A DNA stretch of 64,000 nt, taken from assembly GCA_024867545.1 (NCBI GenBank), contig JANFNE010000020.1, forward strand, positions 868,001 to 932,000. The letters run 5' to 3'. Shown here in pieces: positions 23,064-33,694 of this stretch. A program made the translations under genes and the position numbers. The first letter of the stretch is position 1, and every line of letters begins with the position of its first letter. This stretch comes from Phytopythium helicoides. Lineage: Eukaryota > Oomycota > Peronosporomycetes > Pythiales > Pythiaceae. The notes beneath the pieces were generated by a model that did not search any database, had not been told where the DNA came from, and saw only the letters and a program-made list of their open reading frames with translations.

Positions 23064-23690
23064 ATGAGCTTTTCGCTGCGCTACAACAGCTTCAGCTTCC
23101 TCTCGAGCAACTCGACGGCCTCGAGCGGCTCGAGCTGCTCGCTCTCGTCGCTCTCGGCCTCCTTCAATGGCTCCGAGGCCGCCTCCGGAACTCGGCTGCG
23201 GCTCCATGGTCGCCGCCCAGGGATGGATGTACTGGAAGCGCGACACGGGGTGCTGGCTCAAGGTCTACGCCGTGCTGCGCAACGAGCTGCTGTGGCTCGC
23301 GCGCAGCGACTCGAGGAAGGCCAAGCGCGCGCCGCTCGTGCAAATCGCCGTCGCACAGGTGGAACAGACAGAACTTGGCGGCCTCAGCGCCGTCGGCCCC
23401 TAGTGGGGAGACCATGGAGCTTTTCCCGTACGACCAGTCCACGCTGAGCTACTGGCTCGACACGCTGCGAGAAGCCGCGCAGCTCACGCTCACTTTTGAG
23501 CGCGCCGTCGCCGTGCAGCCGCTCCCACGGCGCCAATGGAAGGCCGTGGAGAAGGTCTACACCGGTACACTAGGTCGTGTACAACGAGGAGCAGCAGCCC
23601 AGTAGCCTCCGCCAGCTGCTCACGCTCCGCAAGCTGCGCTACAAGTGGCGCCAGCGCCTCGAGAAGATCGTCGACCGACTCGACAAGTAA
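23064..23690 (+). CDS. PH-domain-like protein, family member 2, with frame breaks
   Basis: ATG 23064 opens a Ser-rich leader (MSFSLRYNSFSFLSSNSTAS). The PH core follows in a shifted frame: QGWMYWKRDTGCWLKVYAVL, RNELLWLARSD, PLVQIAVAQVEQ, then MELFPYDQSTLSYWLDTLRE and AAQLTLTF. The tail is VYTGTL joined to VVYNEEQQPSSLRQL and KLRYKWRQRLEKIVDRLD, with TAA at 23688-23690. Three one-base shifts are needed, near 23195, 23400 and 23570. Each is followed by sequence that aligns with the sister genes at 21.4 and 60.6 kb. I therefore read it as an intact gene in noisy sequence, although a decaying copy cannot be excluded. Confidence 0.65.
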
Positions 23691-23820
23691 ACCCACAGGC
23701 AGAGACAACCATGTACACTAGCATATTTATCAAAGAGAGCAAGAAGGGGGATCGAACCTCTTCGCGTACAATATATATCGAGCTCTTCATCACCACCACC
23801 GCAACCACTCGTGTTAGGCT

Positions 23821-25482
23821 TCAGGCCTTTGCTGATGTCCTCTTGCTATGAGCGTAGGCTTCTTTGATCCACTTCCGAACGTGCTTCATCTCCAGTTGTC
23901 GGGCTTCAGTCACCGACACTGGGTCTAACGGATGACTAAACATGAGATCGAGGTGGTGAGCACCTCCAGGAATCCTCACAGCAACAACCGAGTCGGACAC
24001 AGATTCAAGCACACCAGTCCAGCGCACGGGTCGTAGTCTCCGTTTGAAAAGACCAAATTGCTCGCAGCTCGTAGTGCGCGTCGTCCGCCAAAATGCACTG
24101 TTGGCCATTCGCGGTCAGCGTCCACGCCCCATTCGTTCTGGCAGCTCGCGTTGTCGGCTTCGTAGTCCCACGGCGAGTTCCAAAACATGTCGTGGAATGC
24201 CGTCTTGGCTCAACGGTCCGTATGCTTGCGAGCAAAAAATGAAGTCCCAGAGGTTGGCATCGTTCGCTGATTCGTCCGACGATGCAGAAAGCTCGTAGCA
24301 CTCGACGTCCTTTGTGCTGTTGTAGTACACACCGATGGCCTTCGTGAAAGCCTGGAGCAGTTCATGATCGGAGTCGTCAAAGTTATCAGCCAAGTTCGAG
24401 CAGGCAACTCGCATGGGATAGGCTGGTAGCTCCGACTGGCCGTTCATGATGTACGTCGACGGATACGGGTAGTTTCCCATCGACATGTAGTCGAAACAGC
24501 CCTTCGCCCAGCCGATGAGGTTCTCCACGTCTTCCTGGGTCTCAAGCGGTGTTGATTCACACAGAGACATGGAGGATCGGAGCACGTCGCGACCTCCTTC
24601 ACTCTCTCCGAGGCTGCGAATCAACGGCCAAACACGTCGGATGTTCGGAGCGCAATTGGCAGCTGATCCAGCCGCTGGCGTCGCGTCGAAAGTTACCAAA
24701 CGCGCGTAAGAGCCAATGTCTGGGGGAAACTCGTCGCCGAGGTACTGCAGAATTGGCGCGGACGCAGCAACCACTCCGTCGATGATGTGAGGGTACTTCA
24801 TTCGGAACCACGAGCCAAGCATGCCACCGTACGAGCCTCCAAAGCCGACGACCGGTAAATTTCGGTTTCCAATTACGTCTTCTTTGAGATGCGTGATGAG
24901 CACAGCATAGTCTGCTAGCGTTTGCTCGATCGAAAGGTACTCGATATGTTTGATCATCTGCGCGCCACCACCGAATGGCAACGACTTGCCAAAGTATCTG
25001 TGCTCCGCGAACACCAACATCGCTCCGAACTCACGAGCATTCTCCCACATCAGCCCCGTGTGATTCAAATACAACTCCACATCCGCCTCGTTGCCCACGT
25101 AGAAGAACATCACGCCGTCACCCTCGCGATAGAACTCGTCGCACACGAAGTACCGCTGCTCGTACGTCGGTGCGCCGACGTCGAAGTGGTCGAGTGTCTG
25201 CGTGAACCATTTTTCGTGGCACAGTTTGAGGACGTTGGGCGATCCGTCCGGGTTCAGCTCAAAGCCTAGCTCGGTAGTAGATATGTTGGCATGCACAGCA
25301 GCATCTGTGGTAAATTGGGGTGCGTCTTCATTGACTCCGGTACTGGAGATCGCTGCATAAGCGACGAGTCCAATGGCAGCGAGAGCGACCGGCAACTTGG
25401 AGCTCCAATGGCTTGGCGTTGTCGGCTGCCGCGGCATGGCGAGTAGTGGCGATGTATCCGCAGGCACTGGTGACGATGACAT
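23821..25482 (-). CDS. Serine carboxypeptidase S28 family, copy A
   Basis: A peptidase of MEROPS family S28 (lysosomal Pro-X carboxypeptidase/DPP2 type), which cleaves after proline. ATG 25482 is followed by a short cytosolic part and one hydrophobic segment (LPVALAAIGLVAYAAIS), so it is a signal anchor or signal peptide. The catalytic Ser is in GFGGSYGGML, the Asp in FSNGDYDPC and the His in GGAHHLDLMFSHPLDP. N-glycosylation sites (NHTG, YYNSTKD) fit a secretory or vacuolar protein. The frame breaks near 24195 (before FWNSPWDYEADNAS) and near 24030 (before WTGVLESVSDSVV), one base each. The C-terminus is SKRTSAKA at 23821. Copy B lies directly upstream on the same strand. Confidence 0.85.
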
Positions 25483-25594
25483 GCCGAATGCACTTGATTG
25501 AGTCCTCCTTGGCGAAAGCTAAAGTGCGCGCGTGAAGGAGGATCTCGCATCCATGGATGAGTGTTCGTCGCCATTTGTCGTGACACTGTCGCCG

Positions 25595-27478
25595 TCATCT
25601 GCCCAGCTGCAACTGCTCGTTAGAGACGGGTCGACGCCAATTCATCACAATCGTCAATGCTGAACCTCTCGCAACTTGCATGTTGATCATCGGAGCAATG
25701 CTCGAGAAATATTTGATCTCAATGCACACGACCACGCAGGTCCTTCGGTCAACGACTTTGTGGAAACGTTCAGCTGGAGTTTGATTTTCACTACAGTGAG
25801 ATCGCGATTTTCTGGCTGCACCAACAAAGATCTCTACTCCTATATGCCGACTCAATGCCGAGACTCGCTGCAGCTCCGCCTTGTGGTCGTAAAACTGCTT
25901 CACCCACTTGTGCATGTGCTTCTTCTCCACCTCGCGCGCGGCAATAAGCGCAGGCGGGTCCAGCGGGTTGCTGAACATGAGATCGAGGTGGTGCGCTCCA
26001 CCTTCAATGTGAATGGCTACGACCGACTCCGAGAAACTCTCCAACACACCCGTCGCGGAGCACGGGTCGTAGTTGCCATTGGAGAACACGAGGTTGCTCG
26101 CCACCTCAAGAAACTTCCGTCCTCCGTAGTGGATCGTGGGCCAAGCAATGCGCGCATCAATCCCCCACATAGCCTGACAACTCGCGTTGTCGGCAGCAAA
26201 GTCCCAAGGTGCATCCCAAAACATATCCCGCACACCATCTGTCGTGGTAGGGCCATAAAGCTCCGCGCAAGTAGAGGTATTGCCAGAAGTCGTCGTCCAC
26301 AGCAGACTCCTCTGAAGGCTCCGCCAGCTCGTAGCACGAAACATCTTTTGTGCTGTTGTAGTAGACCCCGATAGTCTTCGAAAAAGCCTGAAGCAGATCC
26401 CAATCGCCCTGCTCGGTCTCTGGGAAATCGTCCGCCACGTGTGAGCAAGCAACTCGCATGGGGTAGGCTGGCAGCTCTGACTGACCACTCATGATGTACG
26501 TCGACGGGTATGGATAGTTGCCCATGGCCATCGAGTCGAACGCGTCTCGACCCCAAGCAAGCAGGCTTTCCACGTCCTCAGACGACTCGAGCGGTGTGCT
26601 CTCGCACAATGAAAGAGCGCGCTTCAATTTGGCTGCGTCCTTCGGCACTCGCTCCCCATTTGCGCATCGTTGGCCACGCGCGGCGTACATTGGGAACGCA
26701 GTTCTCAGCTGATCCTCCAGCGGGCGAAGCATCAAACGTCGTCACGATCGAGTAGCCTCCAAGATCATGAGGTACTTCATCGCCAAAGTAGGACAGGATA
26801 GGAGCTGAGGCTGCGATGACTCCATCAACGATGTGAGGGTACTTCATTCGGAACCACGAGCCAAGCATGCCGCCGTACGAGCCGCCAAAGCCGATGACCG
26901 GGATGTCGCGCTTGTACTCTTCTTTCAGATGCGTGATGAGCACAGCGTAGTCGGCCATGGTCTGTCCAGTAGACAGGTACTTCATATGCTTGGTGACATA
27001 CTTGCCAAACGGGACTGACTTGCCAAAGTATCTGTGCTCCGCGAACACCAACATCGCTCCGAACTCACGAGCATTCTCCCACATCAACCCCGTGTGGTTC
27101 AAATACAACTCCACGTCCGCCTCGTTCCCCACGTAGAAGAACATCACGCCGTCACCCTCGCGATAGAACTCGTCGCACACGAAGTACCGCTGCTCGTACG
27201 TGGGTGCGCCGACGTCGAAGTGGTCGAGCGTCTGTGTGAACCATTTTTCGTGGCACAGCTTGAGGACATTGGGCGATCCGTCCGGGTTCATCTCGAATGT
27301 CTCGCTCAAGGTCAAAGCGTCCAGAGGGTCTGTAACTCGAGCTTCTTGGCCGATAAAAGCTATCGATGCTGCTCCACCAACAAGCAATACCCCAAGACCC
27401 GTCAACACGCGAGGCCACGAAAGCTTGTTGCGTTGAGCAGGAGCTCCCAGGATTGGCGCTTTCCTCCTGCCACTGCAT
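25595..27478 (-). CDS. Serine carboxypeptidase S28 family, copy B, with frame breaks
   Basis: Same family and active-site motifs as copy A: GFGGSYGGML, FSNGNYDPC and EGGAHHLDLMFSNPLDP. ATG 27478 (MQWQEESAN) must shift one base near 27450 to reach the hydrophobic anchor (VLTGLGVLLVGGAASIAF). Further one-base breaks occur near 26640 (before LKRALSLCESTPLE) and near 26260 (before AELYGPTTTDGVRDMFW). After FYDHKAEL, where the sister proteins end, the frame continues about 90 residues to 25595 with no similarity to them. That tail may be real or may follow another lost base. A 270-base segment is nearly identical to copy A. Confidence 0.8.
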
Positions 27479-27748
27479 CTTCCAGCTAGTCTTCGGCAGC
27501 GCGTCGAAAGCTGAATGCGTATGTAGGCTCATTGAGCTCAAGCTTCTACAAGTGATGAGCTGACAATGCTTGCTCAGCACCGATCTTGATGAGTGTCGGC
27601 CGTGAACACGCACATCACGAGGATTCCGCTGGCAAAGAAGATCATCACCTTCGCTGCACGCAGTCATCTTCTCCAGCTGCGCGGGGCATAGACATTGCAA
27701 AGACCTGCACGACTTTATTTGTTCGATCAGGTGGCCACTTCAACGTGG

Positions 27749-29377
27749 TCAAGTGCGCACCGACGGACTGAAGGCGCGCTTGTGCTCGTAGAACTGACGG
27801 ATCCATCCCCGCATATGCTCTTTCTCGACCTCACGAGCAGCAACTACACCTGGCGGATCCAGTGGCGTCGAGAACATGAGGTCAAGGTGGTGAGCTCCAC
27901 CTTCGACCTTGAGCGCAACGACAGAGTCCGAGGCTGACTCCAACACGCCGGTGCCTGACCACGGGTCGAGGTCTCCGTTGCTGAAGACAATGTTGCTCGC
28001 GAAGCGAAGCGCCTTGTGGCCACCGTACTGGATAACTCCCCATCGAGGGCGGATTCCGACTCCCCACTTGCTCCTACAATGCTCGTCGTCTGCGGTGTAA
28101 TTCCACGGCATCGACCAGTACATGTCTTGCACGCCGTCAGCACTTTGTGGCTGGTATGTCTCGGCGCAGATGATGTATTCCCACAGATCATCAAACTGTG
28201 AGATCTCGTCTGGCGGTGCGCTGAAATCGTAGCAAGCTTGATCGTCGGTGCTGTTGTAGTAGACACCGATACTCTGAGCGAACGCGTCGAGCAAAGTCAA
28301 GTCGTCGTCAAATTCATCCTGCACGAAGCCACAGGCTGCGCGCATCGGGTAAGCAGGGAGAACACTTCGGCCATTCATGACGTACGATGACGGGTATGGG
28401 TAGTTCCCCATCGCGAGTGTATCGAACGACTCTTTCGCCCACATCATGAATGCCATGACATCGTCTTCGGAGTCGAACGGAGTGTGGTCACAGATTCTCA
28501 GTGCTGACTTGAGCTCTTGGCGACCTTCTTCTGTACTACGCCGATGCAGCATTGCTTGCCATGCTCGACGAATGTTAGTGGTGCAAAGCGGCGCCGCTCC
28601 GGTCTCCGGTGATGCATCGCGTGCCACGATCCGAGCGTACGAGCCCATATCCACTGGCGGGTCTTGATGAAGGAACGATAAAATGGGAGCGGAACCTGCA
28701 ATCGCGCCGTCCATGACGTGGGGGTACTTCATGCGGAGCCACGCGGCGAGCATCCCGCCATACGAGCCCCCAAAGCCGATCACGGGGATGTCGTGCTTGT
28801 ACTTGGCTTTGATGTGGGTGATCAGCACCGCGTAGTCGGCCAGCGCTTGCTCGGTCGACAGGTACTTCATGTGACTGCGAACTTGGTCGCGGAATGGGAT
28901 GGATTGACCGAAGTAACGATGCTCCGCGAACACCAACATGGCCCCGAACTCGCGAGCATTGTCCCACATCAACCCCGTGTGGTTCAGATACAGCTCCACA
29001 TCTGCTTCATTGCCCGCGTAGAAGAACATCACGCCATCACCACGACGATACTCGCGATCGCACACGAAAAAGCGTTCGAGATAAGTCGGCGCGCCAACGT
29101 CAAAGTGGTCCAATCGCTGCTCCAAGAACAACTCCTCACATTCCGACAAGAGATCGCGCTTCGCACTCGAGCTAGCTCCGTAGTCAACGTCGGTCGTCCT
29201 CTGCTGTGCAATAGAGTCTCTGACGATCTCCAAGTCTCGCTGGTAGAGTCTAACAGCTCCCATAGCTGCCAGCACAAGTCCAAGACCAGAGACCGCGAGA
29301 ACAACCCATCGTCGCTGTGACCGAAAATCGACTGCGGGCGATCGTCTGTTCCCCAGCAGTCCCGAGCTCTCCCCCAT
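27749..29377 (-). CDS. Serine carboxypeptidase S28 family, copy C, intact
   Basis: A complete 542-residue frame from ATG 29377, the only undamaged member of the cluster. A short cytosolic N-terminus precedes a hydrophobic anchor (WVVLAVSGLGLVLAAMGAV). The core starts at CEELFLEQRLDHFDVGAPTY. The nucleophile is in GFGGSYGGMLAAW, the Asp in FSNGDLDPWSGTG and the His in EGGAHHLDLMFSTPLDP. The length suits the S28 family (about 450-550). The protein ends FYEHKRAFSPSVRT. Its start lies 201 bases from that of copy D on the other strand, so the two probably share a bidirectional promoter region. Confidence 0.92.
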   Translation of the reverse strand: MGESSGLLGNRRSPAVDFRSQRRWVVLAVSGLGLVLAAMGAVRLYQRDLEIVRDSIAQQRTTDVDYGASSSAKRDLLSECEELFLEQRLDHFDVGAPTYLERFFVCDREYRRGDGVMFFYAGNEADVELYLNHTGLMWDNAREFGAMLVFAEHRYFGQSIPFRDQVRSHMKYLSTEQALADYAVLITHIKAKYKHDIPVIGFGGSYGGMLAAWLRMKYPHVMDGAIAGSAPILSFLHQDPPVDMGSYARIVARDASPETGAAPLCTTNIRRAWQAMLHRRSTEEGRQELKSALRICDHTPFDSEDDVMAFMMWAKESFDTLAMGNYPYPSSYVMNGRSVLPAYPMRAACGFVQDEFDDDLTLLDAFAQSIGVYYNSTDDQACYDFSAPPDEISQFDDLWEYIICAETYQPQSADGVQDMYWSMPWNYTADDEHCRSKWGVGIRPRWGVIQYGGHKALRFASNIVFSNGDLDPWSGTGVLESASDSVVALKVEGGAHHLDLMFSTPLDPPGVVAAREVEKEHMRGWIRQFYEHKRAFSPSVRT

Positions 29378-29578
29378 TCTCTCACTGTGCAGTGTGTCTG
29401 GCCTCTTCTCGATCTCTTCTTTCTGGAAGTGCCATGCTAATCATCCAAGCTCAAACGATGCCGAAGCTCGCCTCGAGGAAGATGAGTGTACCCATCCAGC
29501 GGCAACTGTCGTGTCAGCGTGGCTAGAGAGTGTTAGTCTGATCCCTCCCTCCCTGACACCTTTGACTCGAAGATCACC

Positions 29579-31186
29579 ATGCATGCAGGCGGCGATCGAG
29601 CCCTGAACCGAGCGCTGCGACGCCTCCCGGCCGTCTTCGCGGTGCTTGGGATGCTCGTGGCGCCTGCGCTTGTGGTGCTGGACGTGCTGCATCAGCACCG
29701 AGCGCTCTCGCTCCGTCGCAGCGAAGAGCACGCGCGCACAGTCCGCTGGTCGTCATGGAGCAGCGAGGTCGACCAGTTGGCGGCGCGCGATCTGCTGGGA
29801 AGATGCAGGCAGAAGTGGATCGCGCAGCGACTGGACCACTTTGACGTCGGCGCGCCGACGTTCGAGCAGCGATACTTTGTGTGCGACGAGTTCTTTCGCC
29901 GCCGCGGAGCCATGTTCTTCTACACGGGCAACGAGGCGAACGTGGAGCTGTACCTGAACCACTCGGGGCTCATGTGGGAAAACGCAGAGCGCATTCGGCG
30001 CCATGCTCGTGTTCGCGGAGCACAGGTACTTTGGGGAGTCGCTCCCGTTTGGGGGAAATGTGACCAAGCACATGAAGTACTTGTCGACGGAGCAAGCTCT
30101 GGCGGACTACGCAGTGCTCATCACGCACATCAAGCGCCACTACAAGCGAGAAATCCCCGTGATCGGCTTTGGAGGCTCCTACGGAGGCATGCTAGCCTCC
30201 TGGTTCCGCATGAAGTACCCCAACATTATGGACGGCGCCATTGCTGGCTCAGCTCCTGTGTTGGCATTCTGGGTGACACGCCTCGTGCCGACATGGGGGC
30301 TTTTGCGCGCATCGTCACGTACGATGCCACGCCCGGAGCAGGGGCTGCACGGAATTGTGTGACAAACGTTCGCAGAGTCTGGACGACGATAGCGTCGATG
30401 GGGGCGACGGCAGGAGGCCGCGAGAAGACAAAGCAGGCGCTTCGTCTGTGCGCAGACACCAAGGTCGAGACGAGCGACGACGTGCTTTCCTGTGATGGAG
30501 TGGGCCAAAGCCGCGTTCGACATGATGGCCATGGGCAACTACCCTTATGCTTCTTCGTACATTTTGAACGGCCAAGGGTGAGCTCCCCGGCGTACCCGAT
30601 GCGCGCTGCCTGTGCGCACCTCGACGATAGTTTTGACGCCGACGACTCGAATGGGCTATTGCAATCGTTCGCGCGGAGCATAGGAGTGTACTACAACAGC
30701 ACGGGGGACAAGGAGTGTTTCGACCTGTCCGCTTCCTCGAACGAGTCTGCACGCGACGCAGACTTTTGGCAGTACCTCTACTGCTCGGAGCTGTACATGC
30801 CGATGAAAGTCGACGGCATCAACGACATGTTTTGGCCGTCTCCGTGGAACCAGTCCGCAGACAACGAGAGCTGTGTGGCGCAGTGGGGCGTCGAGGTGCA
30901 GCCCAAATGGGCCCACATGCAGTACGGGGGCCGCAAGGCGCTCAAAGCTGCCAGCAACATCGTGTTCAGCAACGGGAACTTCGATCCGTGGTCGGGCACA
31001 GGTGTGCTGGAGACCTTCTCGGACTCGGTGGTCTCGGTCATGGTCAACGGCGGCGCTCACCACCTGGACTTGATGTTCAGCCATCCTCTCGACACGGACG
31101 CGGTCAAGGCCGCGAGAGCAACCGAGCTCGAGCACGTTGCGAAGTGGATCAGTGAGTTCTACGACTGCGTCGACGGTGCGGAGTGA
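29579..31186 (+). CDS. Serine carboxypeptidase S28 family, copy D, with compensating frame shifts
   Basis: ATG 29579 starts a frame that stays open to 31186 but is not the true protein throughout. After HSGLMWENA (about 29980) the conserved sequence moves to another frame (MLVFAEHRYFGESLPFGG, then GFGGSYGGMLASWFRMKYP). It returns near 30285 (FARIVTYDATPG). It leaves again near 30490 (VMEWAKAAFDMMAMGNYPYA) and returns near 30575 (SPAYPMRAACAHL). The translation of the long open frame is therefore wrong over about 300 and 85 bases, and the nucleophile motif is lost in it. The acid and His motifs are FSNGNFDPWSGTG and NGGAHHLDLMFSHPLD. Family, anchor and probable vacuolar or secreted location are as for the other copies. 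Confidence 0.82.
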   Translation: MHAGGDRALNRALRRLPAVFAVLGMLVAPALVVLDVLHQHRALSLRRSEEHARTVRWSSWSSEVDQLAARDLLGRCRQKWIAQRLDHFDVGAPTFEQRYFVCDEFFRRRGAMFFYTGNEANVELYLNHSGLMWENAERIRRHARVRGAQVLWGVAPVWGKCDQAHEVLVDGASSGGLRSAHHAHQAPLQARNPRDRLWRLLRRHASLLVPHEVPQHYGRRHCWLSSCVGILGDTPRADMGAFARIVTYDATPGAGAARNCVTNVRRVWTTIASMGATAGGREKTKQALRLCADTKVETSDDVLSCDGVGQSRVRHDGHGQLPLCFFVHFERPRVSSPAYPMRAACAHLDDSFDADDSNGLLQSFARSIGVYYNSTGDKECFDLSASSNESARDADFWQYLYCSELYMPMKVDGINDMFWPSPWNQSADNESCVAQWGVEVQPKWAHMQYGGRKALKAASNIVFSNGNFDPWSGTGVLETFSDSVVSVMVNGGAHHLDLMFSHPLDTDAVKAARATELEHVAKWISEFYDCVDGAE

Positions 31187-31587
31187 TATGTGTGTGGTGG
31201 CACCCATCCACCGCGTGACTGTAAACTACATCGTCGAAAAAATGTTCATGAAGCCAGGGTCATCACAGACAGGCAAAAAAAACAACACATCCCGGCGCTG
31301 TGCTGATGTGGCGAATCCACTGCCAACAACATCCACGTGCAAAGGTGTCCCATGACGCTGTTTATCAGTCTCCTCCGCGCTTGAACCCACAGTCATCTTC
31401 ACCATGCGGATGAACCCATCGTCTACGACCTGACGTGGACCACGTCAGGGGAATCTCCTGCGTTTCACTGGAACAAAGTATACCCCCGCGGTTTTCCGCG
31501 TGACGCCGCTGGGTTCCCGCTGGGCATTGCCGCCATTCGGCCAATCTTCTCCTCCCCTCCGAAGCGAAGCCCCCCGCCCTTCTCGCA
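31187..31587. promoter_or_regulatory. Promoter region of the CDPK gene
   Basis: These 401 bases run from the end of peptidase copy D to the CDPK start. A CCAAT element lies in cggccaatcttctcc at about 31540-31553, some 40 bases before the ATG and followed by a pyrimidine-rich stretch. Neither strand shows a coding frame with content. Confidence 0.35.
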
Positions 31588-33499
31588 ATGGGCAACAGCA
31601 GCAGCAACGCCGGCGGCAACGTGCGGCCTCACGGTAAGCGCATGACGGCGGCCGAGAAGCGCGCCAAGCAGCAGGCGGCGGGGCTGCCGCCCGTCGGCGC
31701 GCCGGTCCCGGCGGCCCCCGACGACGGCGCCGACCTCTCGCCACAACGCGCCGCCCCCCGCGCCGGCGGCGGCGGCGCCAGGCTCGGCCAATGGTCAGCG
31801 CCGCGCGAACCCGCAGTCGCGTGAGCGCAAGCCGTTCAAGGAGCTGGTGCGATTGGCGGCGGAGTGCGAGTTGGCGAGCGAGGTTCTAATTGGGTTTGCT
31901 CGCGCTGGGATTTGGTAGATCACGGGCGAGCTGCGCGACGTGAACGAGTTCTACGACATTGAGCACAAGGAGCTGGGCCATGGTGAGGAGCGCAGAGGCC
32001 GAGGGGTTTGAGGGGGAGAAGGCTGACGGCCATGAGTGGTGCAGGACACTACGGAACGGTGCGCGTGGGCATCAGCAAGGCCACGGGACAGCGTGTGGCC
32101 ATCAAGACCATCCCCAAGGCCAAGGTCAGCCGCCCCGAGACCATGCGTCGCGAGATCAACATCCTGCGGGTGCGTTGCCAGTGCACATGCGTGCGAATGG
32201 GTACACTAGGACGCCGCTAACGCTGCCTTGACGTAGACGTTGGACCACCCGAACATCATCAAGCTGTACGATGTGTTTGAGGGCTCGCGCCACCTCCACC
32301 TCGTGCAGGAGCTGTGCACGGGCGGCGAGCTGTTCGACCGCATCATTGCGCGCGGCCACTACAGTGAGCACGACGCTGCCGCGCTTGTGCGCAAGATCCT
32401 GCTCGCGGTCAAGCACTGCCACGACCGTGACATCTGCCACAGAGACCTCAAGCCGGAGAACTTCCTCTTCCAGACCAAGGCCGAGGAAGCCGAGCTCAAG
32501 GTTATTGACTTTGGCCTCTCGCGCATGGACGACGGGCTCTCTGCCGGCGTCATGACGACACGCGTTGGTACGCCGTACTACATTGCTCCCGAGGTGCTTG
32601 GTCGCCACTACGACAAGTCGTGCGACCTGTGGAGTATTGGTGTCATCACCTACATCCTGCTCTGCGGCTACCCTCCGTTTTACGGCGACACTGATCCTGA
32701 GATCTTTGCTTCCGTTCGTGCTGGTCGCTACGACTTCGACTCGCCCGAATGGACGTATGTGAGCAACGAGGCCAAGGACTTTATCAGTAACCTGCTACTG
32801 CTGCAGCCGGCGAAGCGATTGACGGCGGACGAGGCACTGCGCCACCCGTGGCTGTCTGGTGCTGCTCCGACAACGGAGATCTCGATCAACTCGGGCATCT
32901 TTACAAGTCTCAAGCGCTTCACTGGCCACAACAAGCTCAAGAAGGCTGCTCTTGGTGTTATTGCCGATCAGATGACCGAGGGCGAGATTGCCGAGCTGAA
33001 GAAGCAGTTCATGGCGATCGATGCCGATGGCAACGGCGTCATTACTGTGGCGGAGCTTGCGGCTTCTCTGCGCGACATGGGCCTCGGCATGATCGAGGAG
33101 GAAGTCACGGATCTGCTGAACGGTATCGATATTGATGGCGATGGCTTGGTTGACTACCCGGAGTTCCTGGCTGCCACTATGAAGCGTAACCTGGCGAACA
33201 AGGAGGAGTACCTCCTGAACGCCTTCAACTACTTTGACACGAAGGGACAAGGCATCATCACGAAGGCTGACCTCGTGCAGTTCATGGGTAGTGAGGACCA
33301 GGCTCAGGAGGTGATCAACGAGGTTGACACGAACGGCGACGGTCACATCAGCTTTGAAGAGTTCGTCGCCATGATGAACCGCAAGGGCTACGGCGACGAC
33401 TCCGAGTCTGCTGCTAGCATGGATGACCTCAGCAGCTTCACTCCCAACCTCTTCCCGTCGGCAAACAACCAGCAGCGACCGGTCTACAAGGAGACCTGA
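31588..33499 (+). CDS. Calcium-dependent protein kinase (CDPK)
   Basis: A serine/threonine kinase fused to a calmodulin-like domain, a type shared by plants, apicomplexans and stramenopiles. Exons are 31588-31846, 31919-31982, 32045-32169 and 32237-33499. The N-terminus MGNSSSNAGG fits N-myristoylation. The kinase has the glycine loop (GHGHYGTVRVG), VAIKTIPK, the catalytic HRDLKPENFLF, VIDFGLSRMD and APEVLG. A junction domain precedes four EF hands: IDADGNGVITVAEL, IDIDGDGLVDYPEF, a degenerate FDTKGQGIITKADL and VDTNGDGHISFEEF. Exon 1 needs a one-base correction near the CCCCCC run at about 31750 to join MGNSSS to KPFKELITGELRDVNEF. The N-terminal linker is Ala/Pro-rich. Confidence 0.9.
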
Positions 33500-33694
33500 G
33501 CTGTAACGCTCTTGGCGTAGCCATCGTGAGCGATATAGCCCTCGATGGCTTGTTTGTGTGGAGGAGAAGTCTGTGATGAGTTACGACTGCAATGCTAGCG
33601 AACACTGGTGGCTTCTCCACCAAGGCAGCAGTGGCTGAATCACTACCGTAATGGATTTCACGCTATGTACGTGCATTTTGGACTTGTACCTGGT

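Noticed and set aside
23725..23820. Possible tRNA on the minus strand (ggttcgatcccc resembling a T-arm)
   Set aside because: The T-stem does not pair properly and I find no acceptor, D or anticodon stem at the right spacing.
29579..31186. Treating copy D as an intact S28 protein because its frame is open
   Set aside because: Two internal stretches are out of frame relative to the family, so the open frame is only the product of compensating shifts.
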